The position numbers and the translations under genes are program-made. The notes beneath the pieces were generated by a model. The model was not told where the DNA came from and made no database searches. It saw nothing but the letters and a program-made list of their open reading frames with translations. From the NCBI GenBank assembly GCA_964534315.1, contig CAZHOV010000017.1, forward strand, positions 1 through 47,247: DNA of 47,247 nt, in the 5' to 3' direction. This document shows, piece after piece, positions 1-9,611 of this stretch; positions within the stretch are counted from its first letter, which is position 1; every line of letters begins with the position of its first letter. The DNA comes from CAZHOV01 sp964534315 (GTDB taxonomy: Bacteria > Bacteroidota > Bacteroidia > Chitinophagales > Saprospiraceae).

Positions 1-35
1 CATTATTCATTATTCATTATTCATTGCACATTGAA
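1..35. repeat. heptamer tandem repeat
   Basis: Five consecutive 7-nt units: cattatt three times, then cattgca and cattgaa. The array is cut by the window edge, so its full length is unknown. It lies upstream of the serpin gene and is one of several arrays of 7- or 8-nt period in this window. Confidence 0.8.
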
Positions 36-115
36 AATTACACCAACCCTCTACTTATAAGTACCGTATATTATAAAAAGGTAACTGTTAAAGTTTTTTA
101 ACAAAAAAATATGTG

Positions 116-1366
116 ATGAAAGATCAAAGAATAATTCAAATGTTAGCGGGCTTGTTTTTATTAGCAGGTATGCTCTTGAGCTGCACTGATGATACAGCCG
201 AGCCGACGCCCCCGGATCAGAATGACCCGGCAACAATGTTCACCTGTGAAGACAATGAGGAGGTCTGCGCCCTGGCTTCGGATCAAACCGAGTTTGGGCT
301 AAACCTCTTTCGGGAAATCCATAAGCGGGATGCAAATAATGTCTTTATTTCTCCCCTCAGCGTATCTACTGCCCTTACCATGACTTTAAACGGAGCGAAA
401 GGACAAACTTTTGACGATATGCAACAAACACTTGAGCTGGAAGATTGGCAGTTGCAAAACGTCAATGAAGCCTATAAAGCTATTCTGGAAGTTCTGCCGG
501 CTCTCGATCCGGATATTGCCATGGAAATGGCTAATTCGATCTGGTCGAAGGAAGGGTATCCGGTACATCAGGAATTTCTGGAGGTCAACCAAAATTACTT
601 CTCCAGCGAAGTGAAAGAACTCGACTTTTCTGCCCCTGACGCTGTTGATATCATCAACGGTTGGATCGAGGATAACACCAACGGATTGATACAAGACGCA
701 CTAGACATGATCCCCGCATCGACCGTCATGTATATTATCAATACGATCTATTTTAAAGGAACCTGGCGGTACGAGTTTGACGAGGAGAAAACCTACCAGG
801 ACCAGTTCTTTAATTTGGATGGTAGCTCTACGATGACGGATTTTATGGTACATGAGGCAGTCGCGTTCCCCTATTTTGAAAATGACCTTTTAAAAGCGGT
901 TGATCTACCTTACGGGAATGGCGCTTATTCCATGACTTGCCTGCTTCCCAAAGAAGGCAGAACGTTGGATGAGTTGATCAATAATTTGAATATCCAAAAC
1001 CTCAATAGCTGGTTGGAGCAGTTTCAAAAAGATACGATAGCCGTCTTCTTGCCCAAGTTTACTTTGGAGTATAAACTCCTGTTAAACGACGTACTCAGTG
1101 CTATGGGTATGGAGATCGCCTTTGGTGGTGGGGCCGACCTGACCGGTATTGCTGATGCTGACCTCTATATCAACCGGGTTATACACCAAACTTATGTAGA
1201 AGTTGATGAGAAAGGCACTGAAGCAGCCGCTGTTACGATCGTGGAGATCAATGAAACTTCGGCTCCTGCCTATCCTACGATCAGAATGGACCAGCCTTTT
1301 GTCTTTATGATCCGCGAGAAACAAACGGGAAGCGTCCTGTTTATCGGCAAGGTTGTCGGGCTGTAG
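116..1366 (+). CDS. serpin family lipoprotein
   Basis: A serine protease inhibitor of the serpin fold (family knowledge), probably anchored in the outer membrane or periplasm. The N-terminus is a lipoprotein signal with lipobox LLSC (Cys23). Visible serpin signatures are NVFISPLSVSTAL near residue 70, the reactive-loop hinge EKGTEAAAVT (Gly367 to Thr374) and the C-terminal block QPFVFMIREKQTGSVLFIGK. The small-residue hinge is typical of inhibitory serpins. Counting as in antitrypsin (P15 Gly to P1) places P1 at Thr381 and P1' at Ser382, suggesting an elastase-like or other non-trypsin target. Length of 416 residues is normal. The start is the ATG at 116; a GTG lies just before it at 113. It is convergent with mfd, 56 nt apart. 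No partner protease can be named. Confidence 0.93.
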   Translation: MKDQRIIQMLAGLFLLAGMLLSCTDDTAEPTPPDQNDPATMFTCEDNEEVCALASDQTEFGLNLFREIHKRDANNVFISPLSVSTALTMTLNGAKGQTFDDMQQTLELEDWQLQNVNEAYKAILEVLPALDPDIAMEMANSIWSKEGYPVHQEFLEVNQNYFSSEVKELDFSAPDAVDIINGWIEDNTNGLIQDALDMIPASTVMYIINTIYFKGTWRYEFDEEKTYQDQFFNLDGSSTMTDFMVHEAVAFPYFENDLLKAVDLPYGNGAYSMTCLLPKEGRTLDELINNLNIQNLNSWLEQFQKDTIAVFLPKFTLEYKLLLNDVLSAMGMEIAFGGGADLTGIADADLYINRVIHQTYVEVDEKGTEAAAVTIVEINETSAPAYPTIRMDQPFVFMIREKQTGSVLFIGKVVGL

Positions 1367-1422
1367 CGAAAGCCAGACTACCACAGTGGGTATGAAGATT
1401 ATAGAATGAGAGAATCAGACTT

Positions 1423-4400
1423 TTATCCTGTTGTCTGGTTCTCAGGTTTTCGCGTTATCGTTTTTTCTTCAATATTTTTGAGAATCTCTTTGGACTGATT
1501 GAGCGTCCTGACGCCGTCTTTAACCAGCATAAAGTAGCGATTGGTCTTTTTGAACGATAAGCCAAAACGATGGCCTTTGGAAGAAACAAAGTTGAGAATG
1601 CTTTGGAACAATTCTGTTTCGTAAAAAGCAGACTGCGGATTGGAGACAAAATAGCAGCGTAGTTTATTATTTTTCAAGATTACCTTTTCAAAACCTAATC
1701 GTTTACACACCCAACGCAGGCGCAGACCATCAAAGAGTTCTTCGACCTGAGAGGGGAGGTGATCGCCAAACCGGTCCTTGAGCTTCTTGCGGAAGGCAGT
1801 GATCTCTTCTTCTGATTCGATCTGGTCGAGCTCGGTGTAGAGGTTTAGGCGCTCTTGAATGTTGCTGACATAGCTGTCGGGTATCAGCATTTCAATGTCT
1901 GTATCGATTTGTACATCCCGGACGTATTCTTTCTTTTTGTCTAGTTCTTCTTTAAATAAGTCTTTAAACTCAGTTTCTTTCAATTCCTGGATCGCTTCTT
2001 CCAGGATTTTTTGGAACGTCTCATATCCGATCTCCGAAATGAAACCGCTTTGCTCGGCGCCCAGCAGGTTGCCAGCACCACGGATATCCAGATCGCGCAT
2101 GGCAATATTAAAACCACTACCCAGATCAGAGTGCTCTTCCAGGGTTTTTAACCGCTTGCGCGCGTCGGAGGTAAGAGTGCTCAGGGGCGGGCAGAACAGA
2201 TAGCAAAAGGCTTGTTTATTGGAACGCCCAACCCGGCCGCGGAGTTGGTGAAGGTCGCTCATGCCAAATTGATGCGAATTATTGATAATGATGGTGTTAG
2301 CGTTGGGAATGTCCAATCCGGTTTCAATGATGTTGGTACAAACCAATACATCGTATCTACGGTCGATGAAGTTGACCAGCGTTCGCTCCAGCTCTTTCGG
2401 CTCCATCTTGCCGTGAGCCGTAGCAACGTCCACATCCGGGCACATGCGCCGCACCATAGCCGTCACATCGGGAAGCAATTTGACGCGGTTGTGCACAAAA
2501 AATACCTGCCCCCCTCTGTTGATTTCGTAATAAATAGCATCCTTGATCAACTCTTCGTTGAAGATGCGGATCTCGGTATGTATAGGGACCCGATTGGGCG
2601 GAGGTGTTTTGATGACCGTCAAATCGCGGGCCGCCATCAACGAAAACTGTAAAGTACGGGGGATAGGCGTCGCCGTCAGCGTTAGCGTATCAACGTTGAC
2701 TTTGAAATTACGAAGCCTTTCTTTGGCTGCTACGCCAAATTTTTGTTCTTCGTCAATGACGAGCAAACCGAGATCTTTAAAGCCTACTTTTTTGTTCAAT
2801 AAAGCATGTGTACCGATCACGATATCGGTCTTTCCGCTTTTCAGGTCTTCAAAGATCAGCCGTTTTTCCTTTGCAGACCGGAAACGATTGACATAATCTA
2901 CCGTGACCCCAAATTCATCTAACCGCTCTGAAAACGTTTTATGGTGCTGAAGCGCCAGGATGGTGGTCGGAACAAGCACGGCCACCTGCTTTCCGCCAAC
3001 CACTGCTTTGAAAGCAGCCCGGACAGCTACTTCGGTCTTTCCAAACCCTACATCACCACAGATTAACCGGTCCATAGGATGAGGCTTTTTCATATCTTCT
3101 TTTACATCGACGGTCGCCTTGAGCTGATCAGGCGTATCTTCGTAAATGAAGGAAGATTCCAGCTCATTTTGTAAGTATCCGTCGTCCGGGAAGGCATGGC
3201 CTTTAGAAGCTTTACGCTTGGCATAGAGCTTAATGAGCTCGCTGGCAATATCTTTTACTTTTCGCTTGGTGCGCCGTTTGAGGTTTTTCCAGGCATCGGA
3301 GCCTAGTTTGCTGAGGCTGGGTTTAGTACCTTCTTTACCAACATATTTGGATATCTTATGAAGAGAGTTGATACTCACGTAAAGGATGTCGTTATTTTTA
3401 TAGATCATCCTTACCGACTCCTGAATATGTCCGTTGATATCGATCTTTTCTAACCCCGAATACCGCCCGATACCATGATCGATATGGGTAACAAAATCTC
3501 CAGGTTGGAGCTGGCGAAGTAGCTTGAGGTTAAGGGCCTGGTCTTTGGTGAAGCCTTTGCGGAGTCTGTATTTATGAAAACGGGCAAAGATCTGATGGTC
3601 CGTGTAGCAGGCCAAGTTCAAATCGTTGTCGATAAAGCCCTGGCTCAGTGCTTTGAGAACCGGATGAAATTGAATATTGGCTTCCAGGTCTTCAAAAATA
3701 GAGTAGAAACGTTCAATTTGCTTGGGGTTATCGGTGAAAATATAGTTTGCGATCTTTTCTTTCTGATTTCCTTCCAGATTTTCAATTAAAAGTTTGAAGT
3801 TTTTATTGAAACTTGGCTGAGGACTTGCATTAAAGGTCGTTTTTTCTTCCAGTGGAATAGGCTGAACATCACTGGAAAAGCAGACGATCGGGAATTGCTC
3901 GATGTCTTCGATGATCTCATTAGGGCGTATAAAAGCCCGGTCTCTGAAGACAGAAGCCCGCTCGCTTTCATCGAGCGAAGATATATTTTTAGCAAAGTCC
4001 GCCGCTTTTTCAAAACACCCCTGAAGCTGATCAAGGAGGAGTTGCAGGTTTTTCACCCAAATGATTGAATCATCGGGGATGATCTTGAACAGCGACACCT
4101 TCTCTTCCTGAGAAAATTTTTTATTGATATTGGGAACGATAGATACTTTGGCAATCTTCTTTTTGGACAACTGCGTATTGGGATCGAACGTTCGGATACT
4201 TTCCACCTCTTCATCAAACAATTCGATGCGGTAAGGCCATTCATTTCCGTAAGAAAAAATATCTACGATACCACCTCTGATAGAAAATTGTCCGGGTTCA
4301 TAAACAAAATCGGTGCGCTCAAAGCCATATTCCACCATCACCTCGATAATGGTGTCGATATCGAGATCTTCATTTGTAGAGATGGTAATTCTGGAATCTG

Positions 4401-4824
4401 AAAGTACTTTAGGAGCAACCACCTTTTCGAAGAGCGCTTCCGGGTAGGTTACCATGATCTCGCCTGCTGATTTAGAGGCGCTGATCTTATTGATCACCTC
4501 TGTACGCTGAAGCACGTTGCTGGTATTGAGCTCCTCGAAATACATGGGGCGCTTAAAGGAGTCGGGAATGAAGTGAATGGTCTTTTTATCAAAAAGATTC
4601 TCCAGGTCATTCTGCAGGTAGGCCGCCTCTTCCTTATCGTTGGCGATGATCAGAAAATACCTGGGATTATTGAAATAGGTTCCTGAAATGACAAAGGAAT
4701 CCTGCGCACCTACCATTCCGGCGATTTGTTGCCGGCAAGGTGTTTCCCCATCGATGAGCTGGGCAATTCGTTTTACTTTAGGGTCTTCCTGGTAAAGCTC
4801 CAGGATACGATTTAAATTCTCCAC
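1423..4824 (-). CDS. mfd: transcription-repair coupling factor
   Basis: Mfd removes RNA polymerase stalled at DNA lesions and recruits UvrA (established for the family). Domain order from the protein: UvrB-like N-terminal modules (about 1-330), CarD-like polymerase-interaction domain starting at QPGDFVTHIDHGIGRYSG (about 440), RecG-like motor with Walker A GDVGFGKTE (about 590), DEEQ box VIDEEQKFG (about 690), TATPIPRTLQ, and motif VI QLRGRVGRSNK (about 861), then the C-terminal D7 domain. About 1133 residues, the usual size. Start is uncertain: the open frame extends to a TTG at 4863, but that TTG is part of a TACCTTTG sequence resembling a -7 box. I prefer the GTG at 4824, which gives an N-terminus beginning MENLNRILELY. 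It is divergent from the oxidase gene. Confidence 0.95.
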   Translation of the reverse strand: MENLNRILELYQEDPKVKRIAQLIDGETPCRQQIAGMVGAQDSFVISGTYFNNPRYFLIIANDKEEAAYLQNDLENLFDKKTIHFIPDSFKRPMYFEELNTSNVLQRTEVINKISASKSAGEIMVTYPEALFEKVVAPKVLSDSRITISTNEDLDIDTIIEVMVEYGFERTDFVYEPGQFSIRGGIVDIFSYGNEWPYRIELFDEEVESIRTFDPNTQLSKKKIAKVSIVPNINKKFSQEEKVSLFKIIPDDSIIWVKNLQLLLDQLQGCFEKAADFAKNISSLDESERASVFRDRAFIRPNEIIEDIEQFPIVCFSSDVQPIPLEEKTTFNASPQPSFNKNFKLLIENLEGNQKEKIANYIFTDNPKQIERFYSIFEDLEANIQFHPVLKALSQGFIDNDLNLACYTDHQIFARFHKYRLRKGFTKDQALNLKLLRQLQPGDFVTHIDHGIGRYSGLEKIDINGHIQESVRMIYKNNDILYVSINSLHKISKYVGKEGTKPSLSKLGSDAWKNLKRRTKRKVKDIASELIKLYAKRKASKGHAFPDDGYLQNELESSFIYEDTPDQLKATVDVKEDMKKPHPMDRLICGDVGFGKTEVAVRAAFKAVVGGKQVAVLVPTTILALQHHKTFSERLDEFGVTVDYVNRFRSAKEKRLIFEDLKSGKTDIVIGTHALLNKKVGFKDLGLLVIDEEQKFGVAAKERLRNFKVNVDTLTLTATPIPRTLQFSLMAARDLTVIKTPPPNRVPIHTEIRIFNEELIKDAIYYEINRGGQVFFVHNRVKLLPDVTAMVRRMCPDVDVATAHGKMEPKELERTLVNFIDRRYDVLVCTNIIETGLDIPNANTIIINNSHQFGMSDLHQLRGRVGRSNKQAFCYLFCPPLSTLTSDARKRLKTLEEHSDLGSGFNIAMRDLDIRGAGNLLGAEQSGFISEIGYETFQKILEEAIQELKETEFKDLFKEELDKKKEYVRDVQIDTDIEMLIPDSYVSNIQERLNLYTELDQIESEEEITAFRKKLKDRFGDHLPSQVEELFDGLRLRWVCKRLGFEKVILKNNKLRCYFVSNPQSAFYETELFQSILNFVSSKGHRFGLSFKKTNRYFMLVKDGVRTLNQSKEILKNIEEKTITRKPENQTTG

Positions 4825-4860
4825 GAAATACTTAACGGATACGATGATCGAATGTTGAGA

Positions 4861-4868
4861 CAAAGGTA
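4861..4868 (-). promoter_or_regulatory. possible -7 box for mfd
   Basis: On the minus strand this reads TACCTTTG, a full match to the Bacteroidota -7 consensus TAnnTTTG, 37 nt before the preferred GTG start. No TTTG is seen at the usual -33 distance, so this is a weak call. Confidence 0.35.
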
Positions 4869-4953
4869 CGATTAATCGTTCGTATTTAGTTTCCTTATTT
4901 GTGTGTGCAAGGTGTTTATTTATTTTTTCTCTATTTTAGGCATAAAAAAGACG

Positions 4954-6237
4954 ATGTCTAAAAACAGCCCCGTTTCTGCGCTTGAGCGTCAACGTGAAAT
5001 CTTTGTCCGAGGGATTAGCGGTAATACGCCGGTTATCCCTACCCATTTCCGTCAGTTGGAACAGCTGGCGGAGAAAGTATTAGCTAAAAAAGCATTTGCC
5101 TACATTGCTGGAGGGGCAGGAGTTGAGACCACAATTCTCCAAAATGAAAAAGACTTTCAAAAGTGGAAGATTATTCCCCGGGTGTTAGAAGATGTGGGGG
5201 AGCGCGATACGTCCATTCAACTTTTTGGAGATGATTATCCTGCTCCTTTCCTACTGGCTCCGATTGGTGTGCTTGATCTCGCTCATCCTAAGGCAGATCT
5301 GGCTGTAGCTAAGGCTGCCGGGAAGTTAGGAGTGCCTATGATCTTTTCCAACCAGGCTTCTTACCCGATGGAAGAGACGGCAGAGGTGATGGGAGCTACC
5401 CCCAAATGGTTTCAGTTGTACTGGAGTAAATCCAATGAGTTGGTTAAAAGTCTGGTGAAGCGGGCTGAGCAGGCAGGGTGTACCGCCATAGTAGTTACAT
5501 TGGATACGACCATGCTCGGCTGGCGCCCACGCGACCTCGATTTAGGGTATCTCCCGTTTATGGAAGGCAGAGGGATTGCCCAATACACCTCTGATCCGGT
5601 CTTTAATGCCATTATCGATCAGCCTGATGAAGAACCCCAATTGTCCACCAAACCACCATTGACATTTCAGACTATTGCTTCCATCTTCCGGTTGATGCAT
5701 CGTTATCCGGGTGGTTTTTTCAGCAACGTGCGTTCTAAGCGCCCTTTAAAAGCTGTTCGTACATTTATCAATATCTATTCCCGTCCTACCCTTCAATGGG
5801 AGGATCTTCCATTCTTGCGCGAGCTTACGGACCTGCCCATTCTGCTCAAAGGAGTCCTCCACCCAGACGATGCTCACCGGGCAATTGATTATGGTATGAA
5901 CGGCATCATTGTCTCGAACCATGGCGGCCGGCAAGTCGACGGAGCCGTCAGTAGTGTGGAGGCCTTGGTTCCCGTCATAGAGGAAGTGAAGGGGCAACTC
6001 CCGGTTCTGTTAGATAGCGGTATTCGGAGCGGCTCGGATATTTTCAAGGCTATTGCCTTGGGGGCGACGGCAGTCTTATTAGGGAGACCTTATGTTTATG
6101 GCCTGGCCATCGCCGGACAACGAGGGGTAGAAGAGGTGCTCAAAAATTACCTCGCTGAGTTCGAACTAACAATGGGCCTGGCGGGGTGTAGGAACGTGGA
6201 GGAAATTAAGAATAAAGAATTAAGGATGAAGAATTAA
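4954..6237 (+). CDS. FMN-dependent alpha-hydroxyacid oxidase, lactate 2-monooxygenase-like
   Basis: A TIM-barrel flavoenzyme of the glycolate oxidase/lactate dehydrogenase family, which oxidises L-2-hydroxy acids with FMN. Visible are the N-terminal FMN-site block FAYIAGGAGVETT, Lys299 in ILLKGVL, the catalytic His-Arg motif SNHGGRQVDGA (His323, Arg326) and the phosphate-binding stretch DSGIRSGSDIFKAIALGA near the C-terminus. The length (427) and the GVETT variant suggest the lactate 2-monooxygenase branch, but substrate is inferred only. The ATG at 4954 is chosen; an upstream GTG at 4903 in frame would add 17 unrelated residues. The last eleven residues (EIKNKELRMKN) are encoded by a heptamer tandem repeat and look like an acquired tail. 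Followed 42 nt later by acetoacetyl-CoA ligase on the same strand. Confidence 0.88.
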   Translation: MSKNSPVSALERQREIFVRGISGNTPVIPTHFRQLEQLAEKVLAKKAFAYIAGGAGVETTILQNEKDFQKWKIIPRVLEDVGERDTSIQLFGDDYPAPFLLAPIGVLDLAHPKADLAVAKAAGKLGVPMIFSNQASYPMEETAEVMGATPKWFQLYWSKSNELVKSLVKRAEQAGCTAIVVTLDTTMLGWRPRDLDLGYLPFMEGRGIAQYTSDPVFNAIIDQPDEEPQLSTKPPLTFQTIASIFRLMHRYPGGFFSNVRSKRPLKAVRTFINIYSRPTLQWEDLPFLRELTDLPILLKGVLHPDDAHRAIDYGMNGIIVSNHGGRQVDGAVSSVEALVPVIEEVKGQLPVLLDSGIRSGSDIFKAIALGATAVLLGRPYVYGLAIAGQRGVEEVLKNYLAEFELTMGLAGCRNVEEIKNKELRMKN

Positions 6238-6239
6238 AC
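6205..6239. repeat. heptamer repeat overlapping a gene end
   Basis: Five 7-nt units: attaaga, ataaaga, attaagg, atgaaga, attaaac. The first four and part of the fifth are translated as the C-terminal tail of the upstream oxidase. A stretch at 6239-6252 is nearly complementary to 6201-6212, so the transcript could also fold into an AU-rich hairpin. Confidence 0.75.
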
Positions 6240-6279
6240 ATTCTTAATTTTCCTTACTTTTACCCATAAAAAATAATAT

Positions 6280-8244
6280 ATGGATACTTCGAAAATACTT
6301 TGGAAGCCTTCAAGGTCAGCGATTAAAAACGCCAACGTCAATCAATTTATGGAATGGTTGAAAAGGGAGTGGGGCCTGCATTTTGGCGATTATGATGCCC
6401 TCTGGGAATGGTCGGTAGAAGATACCAAAGGGTTTTGGAAGGCCATTTGGGAGTATTTTGAAGTGAAATCATACACCCCATACGAATATGTGCATTCGGA
6501 CGATCCGATGCCGGATACACAGTGGTTTAAGGGGGCGACGCTGAACTATGCGGAGCATATTTTCAGAAATAAAACAGACCATTATCCGGCAATTATCCAT
6601 ACTTCAGAAAAAGCAGGTCTTCAGGAAGTCAGCTGGGCAGAACTGGAGCAGAAAGTAGCAGCTTTTCAGCACTTTTTACAACGTGAAGGGGTACAGAAAG
6701 GAGACCGGGTAGTGGCCTATCTGCCGAACGTGCCGGAAGCAACCATTGCCTTTCTAGCCACCTGCGGTCTTGGCGCTATTTGGTCGAGCTGCTCTCCGGA
6801 CTTTGGGAGTAATAGTATTGTAGATCGCTTTCAGCAGATAGCGCCCAAGGTGTTGATCGGTGTGGACGGGTATTATTATAATGGAAAACCCTATTCAAAA
6901 ATAGAAGTGGTCAAAGAGATCATCGAGCAGATGCCTACGGTAGAGCAGGTGGTGATGGTTTCCTTTCTAGGCGATAATGCTGCCGATGCCATAGAAAATG
7001 CTGTTAGCTGGGAAGCGGCTACTTCCGAAACGGGAGCAACCATACTCTTTGAGCCCATTCCCTTTGAGCATCCGATCTGGGTGCTATATTCTTCCGGAAC
7101 AACCGGTAAACCCAAGGCAATCACCCATTCGCAGGGAGGTGTCTTGTTGGAGCACCTGAAATACCTCGCATTTCACAACGATGTTCACCCTGGTGAGCGC
7201 TTTTTCTGGTTCTCTACTACGGGGTGGATGATGTGGAATTTTGTGCAGGCTTCCATGCTCTTGGGGGCTACTATTGTATTGTATGACGGCAGTCCGGGCT
7301 ATCCCGATCTGTATGCCATGTGGCAAATGGCTGAGGATGCGGATATTCATCACTTTGGTACCAGTGCCCCCTTCCTTGTAGCTTGCATGAAAAAAGATAT
7401 TTCGCCAAAGAGCAAATTTAAATTAGAACATCTGCGCTCCGTGAGTTCTACCGGTGCTCCTCTTCCGCCGGAAGGTTTTGACTGGGTGTATGAGCATGTT
7501 AAAGAAGATGTTTGGCTCGCTTCTATGAGTGGGGGGACAGATGTCTGTACTGCTTTTATTGGAGGCGTTCCTACCGTGCCTGTTTTTCGGGGCGAGATTC
7601 AGCGTCGCGGGTTGGGTTGCGCGATGTATTCCTATGACGATGATGGCAACCGGATTTATGATGATGTAGGTGAAATGGTCATTTGTGAACCAATGCCCTC
7701 TATGCCTATTTATTTTTGGAACGATCCCGGCAAAAAACGGTATCTGAGTAGTTATTTTGAGATATTTGAAGGCGTTTGGCGTCATGGCGACTGGCTCCAA
7801 ATCACAGGTGATAGTCACGCTCTGGTTATTTTGGGCCGTTCCGATGCTACGCTGAATCGACATGGCGTGCGGATAGGTACGGCAGAGATCTACCGGGCTG
7901 TCAATAAAGTAGAAGCAATCAAAGATTCGCTGATCGTTAATCTGGAATTGGAAGGCGGTCGACATTACATGCCCCTTTTTGTCACCCTCAATGAAGGTGC
8001 GCAACTTACTGATGAAGTAAAAAGCGAGATTAAAAAGACGCTAAGGGCGGAGTACTCTCCAAGGCATGTGCCCGATGAGATCATTGAGGTAGCAGATATC
8101 CCATATACCATTAGTGGGAAAAAGCTGGAGACACCTGTCAAGAAAATATTGCTGGGAAGACCGGTAGAAAAGGCTGCCAATAAAGGGGCGATGCGCAATC
8201 CGGAATCCTTAGATTTTTTTATAGCATTTCGGGATAAATTGTAG
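6280..8244 (+). CDS. aacS: acetoacetate--CoA ligase
   Basis: Acetoacetyl-CoA synthetase activates acetoacetate with ATP and CoA (family knowledge), linking ketone-body or polyhydroxyalkanoate carbon to acetyl-CoA. The protein is a full-length ANL-superfamily enzyme (654 residues). Visible are the ACAS-type N-terminal region ending in WFKGATLNYAEHIFR, P-loop SSGTTGKPKA (271-280), GDWLQITGDSHALVILGRSD, and the catalytic lysine in ISGKKLETPVKK (Lys614). The WEWSVEDTKGFWKAIWEYF segment is characteristic of acetoacetyl- rather than acetyl-CoA synthetases. It probably shares transcription with the hydroxyacid oxidase upstream; a role in assimilating small organic acids is inferred. Confidence 0.93.
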   Translation: MDTSKILWKPSRSAIKNANVNQFMEWLKREWGLHFGDYDALWEWSVEDTKGFWKAIWEYFEVKSYTPYEYVHSDDPMPDTQWFKGATLNYAEHIFRNKTDHYPAIIHTSEKAGLQEVSWAELEQKVAAFQHFLQREGVQKGDRVVAYLPNVPEATIAFLATCGLGAIWSSCSPDFGSNSIVDRFQQIAPKVLIGVDGYYYNGKPYSKIEVVKEIIEQMPTVEQVVMVSFLGDNAADAIENAVSWEAATSETGATILFEPIPFEHPIWVLYSSGTTGKPKAITHSQGGVLLEHLKYLAFHNDVHPGERFFWFSTTGWMMWNFVQASMLLGATIVLYDGSPGYPDLYAMWQMAEDADIHHFGTSAPFLVACMKKDISPKSKFKLEHLRSVSSTGAPLPPEGFDWVYEHVKEDVWLASMSGGTDVCTAFIGGVPTVPVFRGEIQRRGLGCAMYSYDDDGNRIYDDVGEMVICEPMPSMPIYFWNDPGKKRYLSSYFEIFEGVWRHGDWLQITGDSHALVILGRSDATLNRHGVRIGTAEIYRAVNKVEAIKDSLIVNLELEGGRHYMPLFVTLNEGAQLTDEVKSEIKKTLRAEYSPRHVPDEIIEVADIPYTISGKKLETPVKKILLGRPVEKAANKGAMRNPESLDFFIAFRDKL

Positions 8245-8267
8245 ACTACAGGGGGACTCATAATACT

Positions 8268-8289
8268 TTTGGTGTCTCAAAACACCAAA
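8268..8289. terminator. possible bidirectional terminator
   Basis: An 8-bp perfect stem, tttggtgt / acaccaaa, with a 6-nt loop lies between the convergent acetoacetate ligase and TPM genes. The flanks are T-rich on the plus side (tttcatctttg) and A/T-rich on the other, but there is no long U tract. Confidence 0.45.
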
Positions 8290-8326
8290 CTTTCATCTTT
8301 GACAAAGCCCCTTGAGAAGGTCCATG

Positions 8327-9586
8327 CTACCAGCTGACGCCCGCTCCGCCGCCGCCAGAGGAGCCGCCTCCAAAGCCTCCGCCGCTAAAGCCGCCCCCGC
8401 CACTGAATCCGCCTCCGCCGGAAGATCGTTGCTTGCGGGCAATGGTATAGGTTTTTCTTTTAATATACCCACAGTTTTTGCAGCGGTGAATGTGTTCTCC
8501 TTTGCCGGAACTGGAATAGGTAGCCGGGACGATCGTTTGGGTCTCGGCATGGTAGTACGTTTTGAACCGGCATTTGGGGCATTTTTTGTACTTTGAAAAC
8601 CGCTTGGCGTATCGCAAAATGAGGACATCATCAAAATCTTCCGTTACCCACACATCGTAATCTACCGATCCAATCTCTTCTTCCGTTATCTGCCCTTTTT
8701 CCAAATAATCATCTTCTTCCTCCTCACTCAATCTACGCATCGGTTTACCATTCTTTTTGCTAAAGCGAGGCGCATTCCTGAATTTGTCTAGGGTATGGTA
8801 CAGGTAGATATAGATGATAATATAGGGTATTGGAAATAAAAATATCCAGATCAGCCAGTAGTTTTTGCGCAGCCGGAGGTACTTGTCGTGAAAATCATCT
8901 TTGCTGCGTATAACCGTTATAATCCGAATACCCATGATCACTAAAAATAAGAGCGTGATCCCCCCATAGATTAGCAACCAGAGCGGAATGCCAAGAAAAT
9001 TGCCTGTTGCTCCATTCCTTCCACCCTTTGCCACCCAGCGTGTCTCCGAGCGAATATCTTCAGCCGAGTCAGGATCTTCCAGGATTGTTTTTATTCGGTT
9101 TAAGGCAGCAATGATCCCTTTACCATAATTTTCATCTTTGAAGTGAGGTACCAATTCCTGCATACCAATCCGGTAGCAATAGACATCCGGGAGTACTGCT
9201 TCCATCCCATAGCCTGTTTCAAACTCCGTACGCCGCTGGTCAATTACGGATAGCATCATCAACCCATTGTCCTTATCGGCTTTTCCAACTCCCCAATAAT
9301 TAAAAAGTCGAGTCGTAAAATCTTTGGGGTTTTCCAGGCCTATAGAAGTAAGGATGACAACTGTTACCTGGGCTGTAGTAGAGTCTTCAATAGCATAAAT
9401 GATCCGGTCAATTTCCGACTTTTCCTGGTCAGTTAGATAGTTATCGGGATCACTGATATAAGTATCACCTAAATTATCGGGATTGGGTACCGTAGGCACT
9501 GCATAGACTCCAGGATCTCCGAGGTTTTGTCCCCAAAGAAAAAAAGAGATTAAGGTGAATAGAAGGGTTGTTAAAGTTGGTTTCAT
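8327..9586 (-). CDS. TPM-domain membrane protein with zinc ribbon and glycine-rich tail
   Basis: Signal peptide (MKPTLTTLLFTLISFFLWGQ), then a TPM domain (about 45-170) with DNYLTDQEKSEIDRIIY, TTAQVTVVILTSIG and NGLMMLSVIDQRRTEFETGYGMEA. TPM domains occur in photosystem II repair and putative phosphatase proteins. Two membrane segments follow (about 195-220 and 240-265). A zinc-ribbon-like part has CPKC near 335 and CKNC about 40 residues later. The end is a serine/glycine-rich tail (about 389-419) finishing in GAGVSW, as in other TPM membrane proteins of the YgcG type. The ribbon would face the cytoplasm if both helices span. Function unknown; an envelope role is likely. 419 residues; nothing broken. 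Confidence 0.85.
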   Translation of the reverse strand: MKPTLTTLLFTLISFFLWGQNLGDPGVYAVPTVPNPDNLGDTYISDPDNYLTDQEKSEIDRIIYAIEDSTTAQVTVVILTSIGLENPKDFTTRLFNYWGVGKADKDNGLMMLSVIDQRRTEFETGYGMEAVLPDVYCYRIGMQELVPHFKDENYGKGIIAALNRIKTILEDPDSAEDIRSETRWVAKGGRNGATGNFLGIPLWLLIYGGITLLFLVIMGIRIITVIRSKDDFHDKYLRLRKNYWLIWIFLFPIPYIIIYIYLYHTLDKFRNAPRFSKKNGKPMRRLSEEEEDDYLEKGQITEEEIGSVDYDVWVTEDFDDVLILRYAKRFSKYKKCPKCRFKTYYHAETQTIVPATYSSSGKGEHIHRCKNCGYIKRKTYTIARKQRSSGGGGFSGGGGFSGGGFGGGSSGGGGAGVSW

Positions 9587-9611
9587 GTTAGTTAGTAGTG
9601 ATCAGGAAACA

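Noticed and set aside
4903..4953. Upstream GTG start for the hydroxyacid oxidase
   Set aside because: It adds 17 hydrophobic residues unrelated to the family; the ATG at 4954 gives the usual N-terminus.
8312..8596. Alanine-rich frame opposite the TPM gene end
   Set aside because: It is the antisense reading of the glycine-rich tail codons of the TPM protein.
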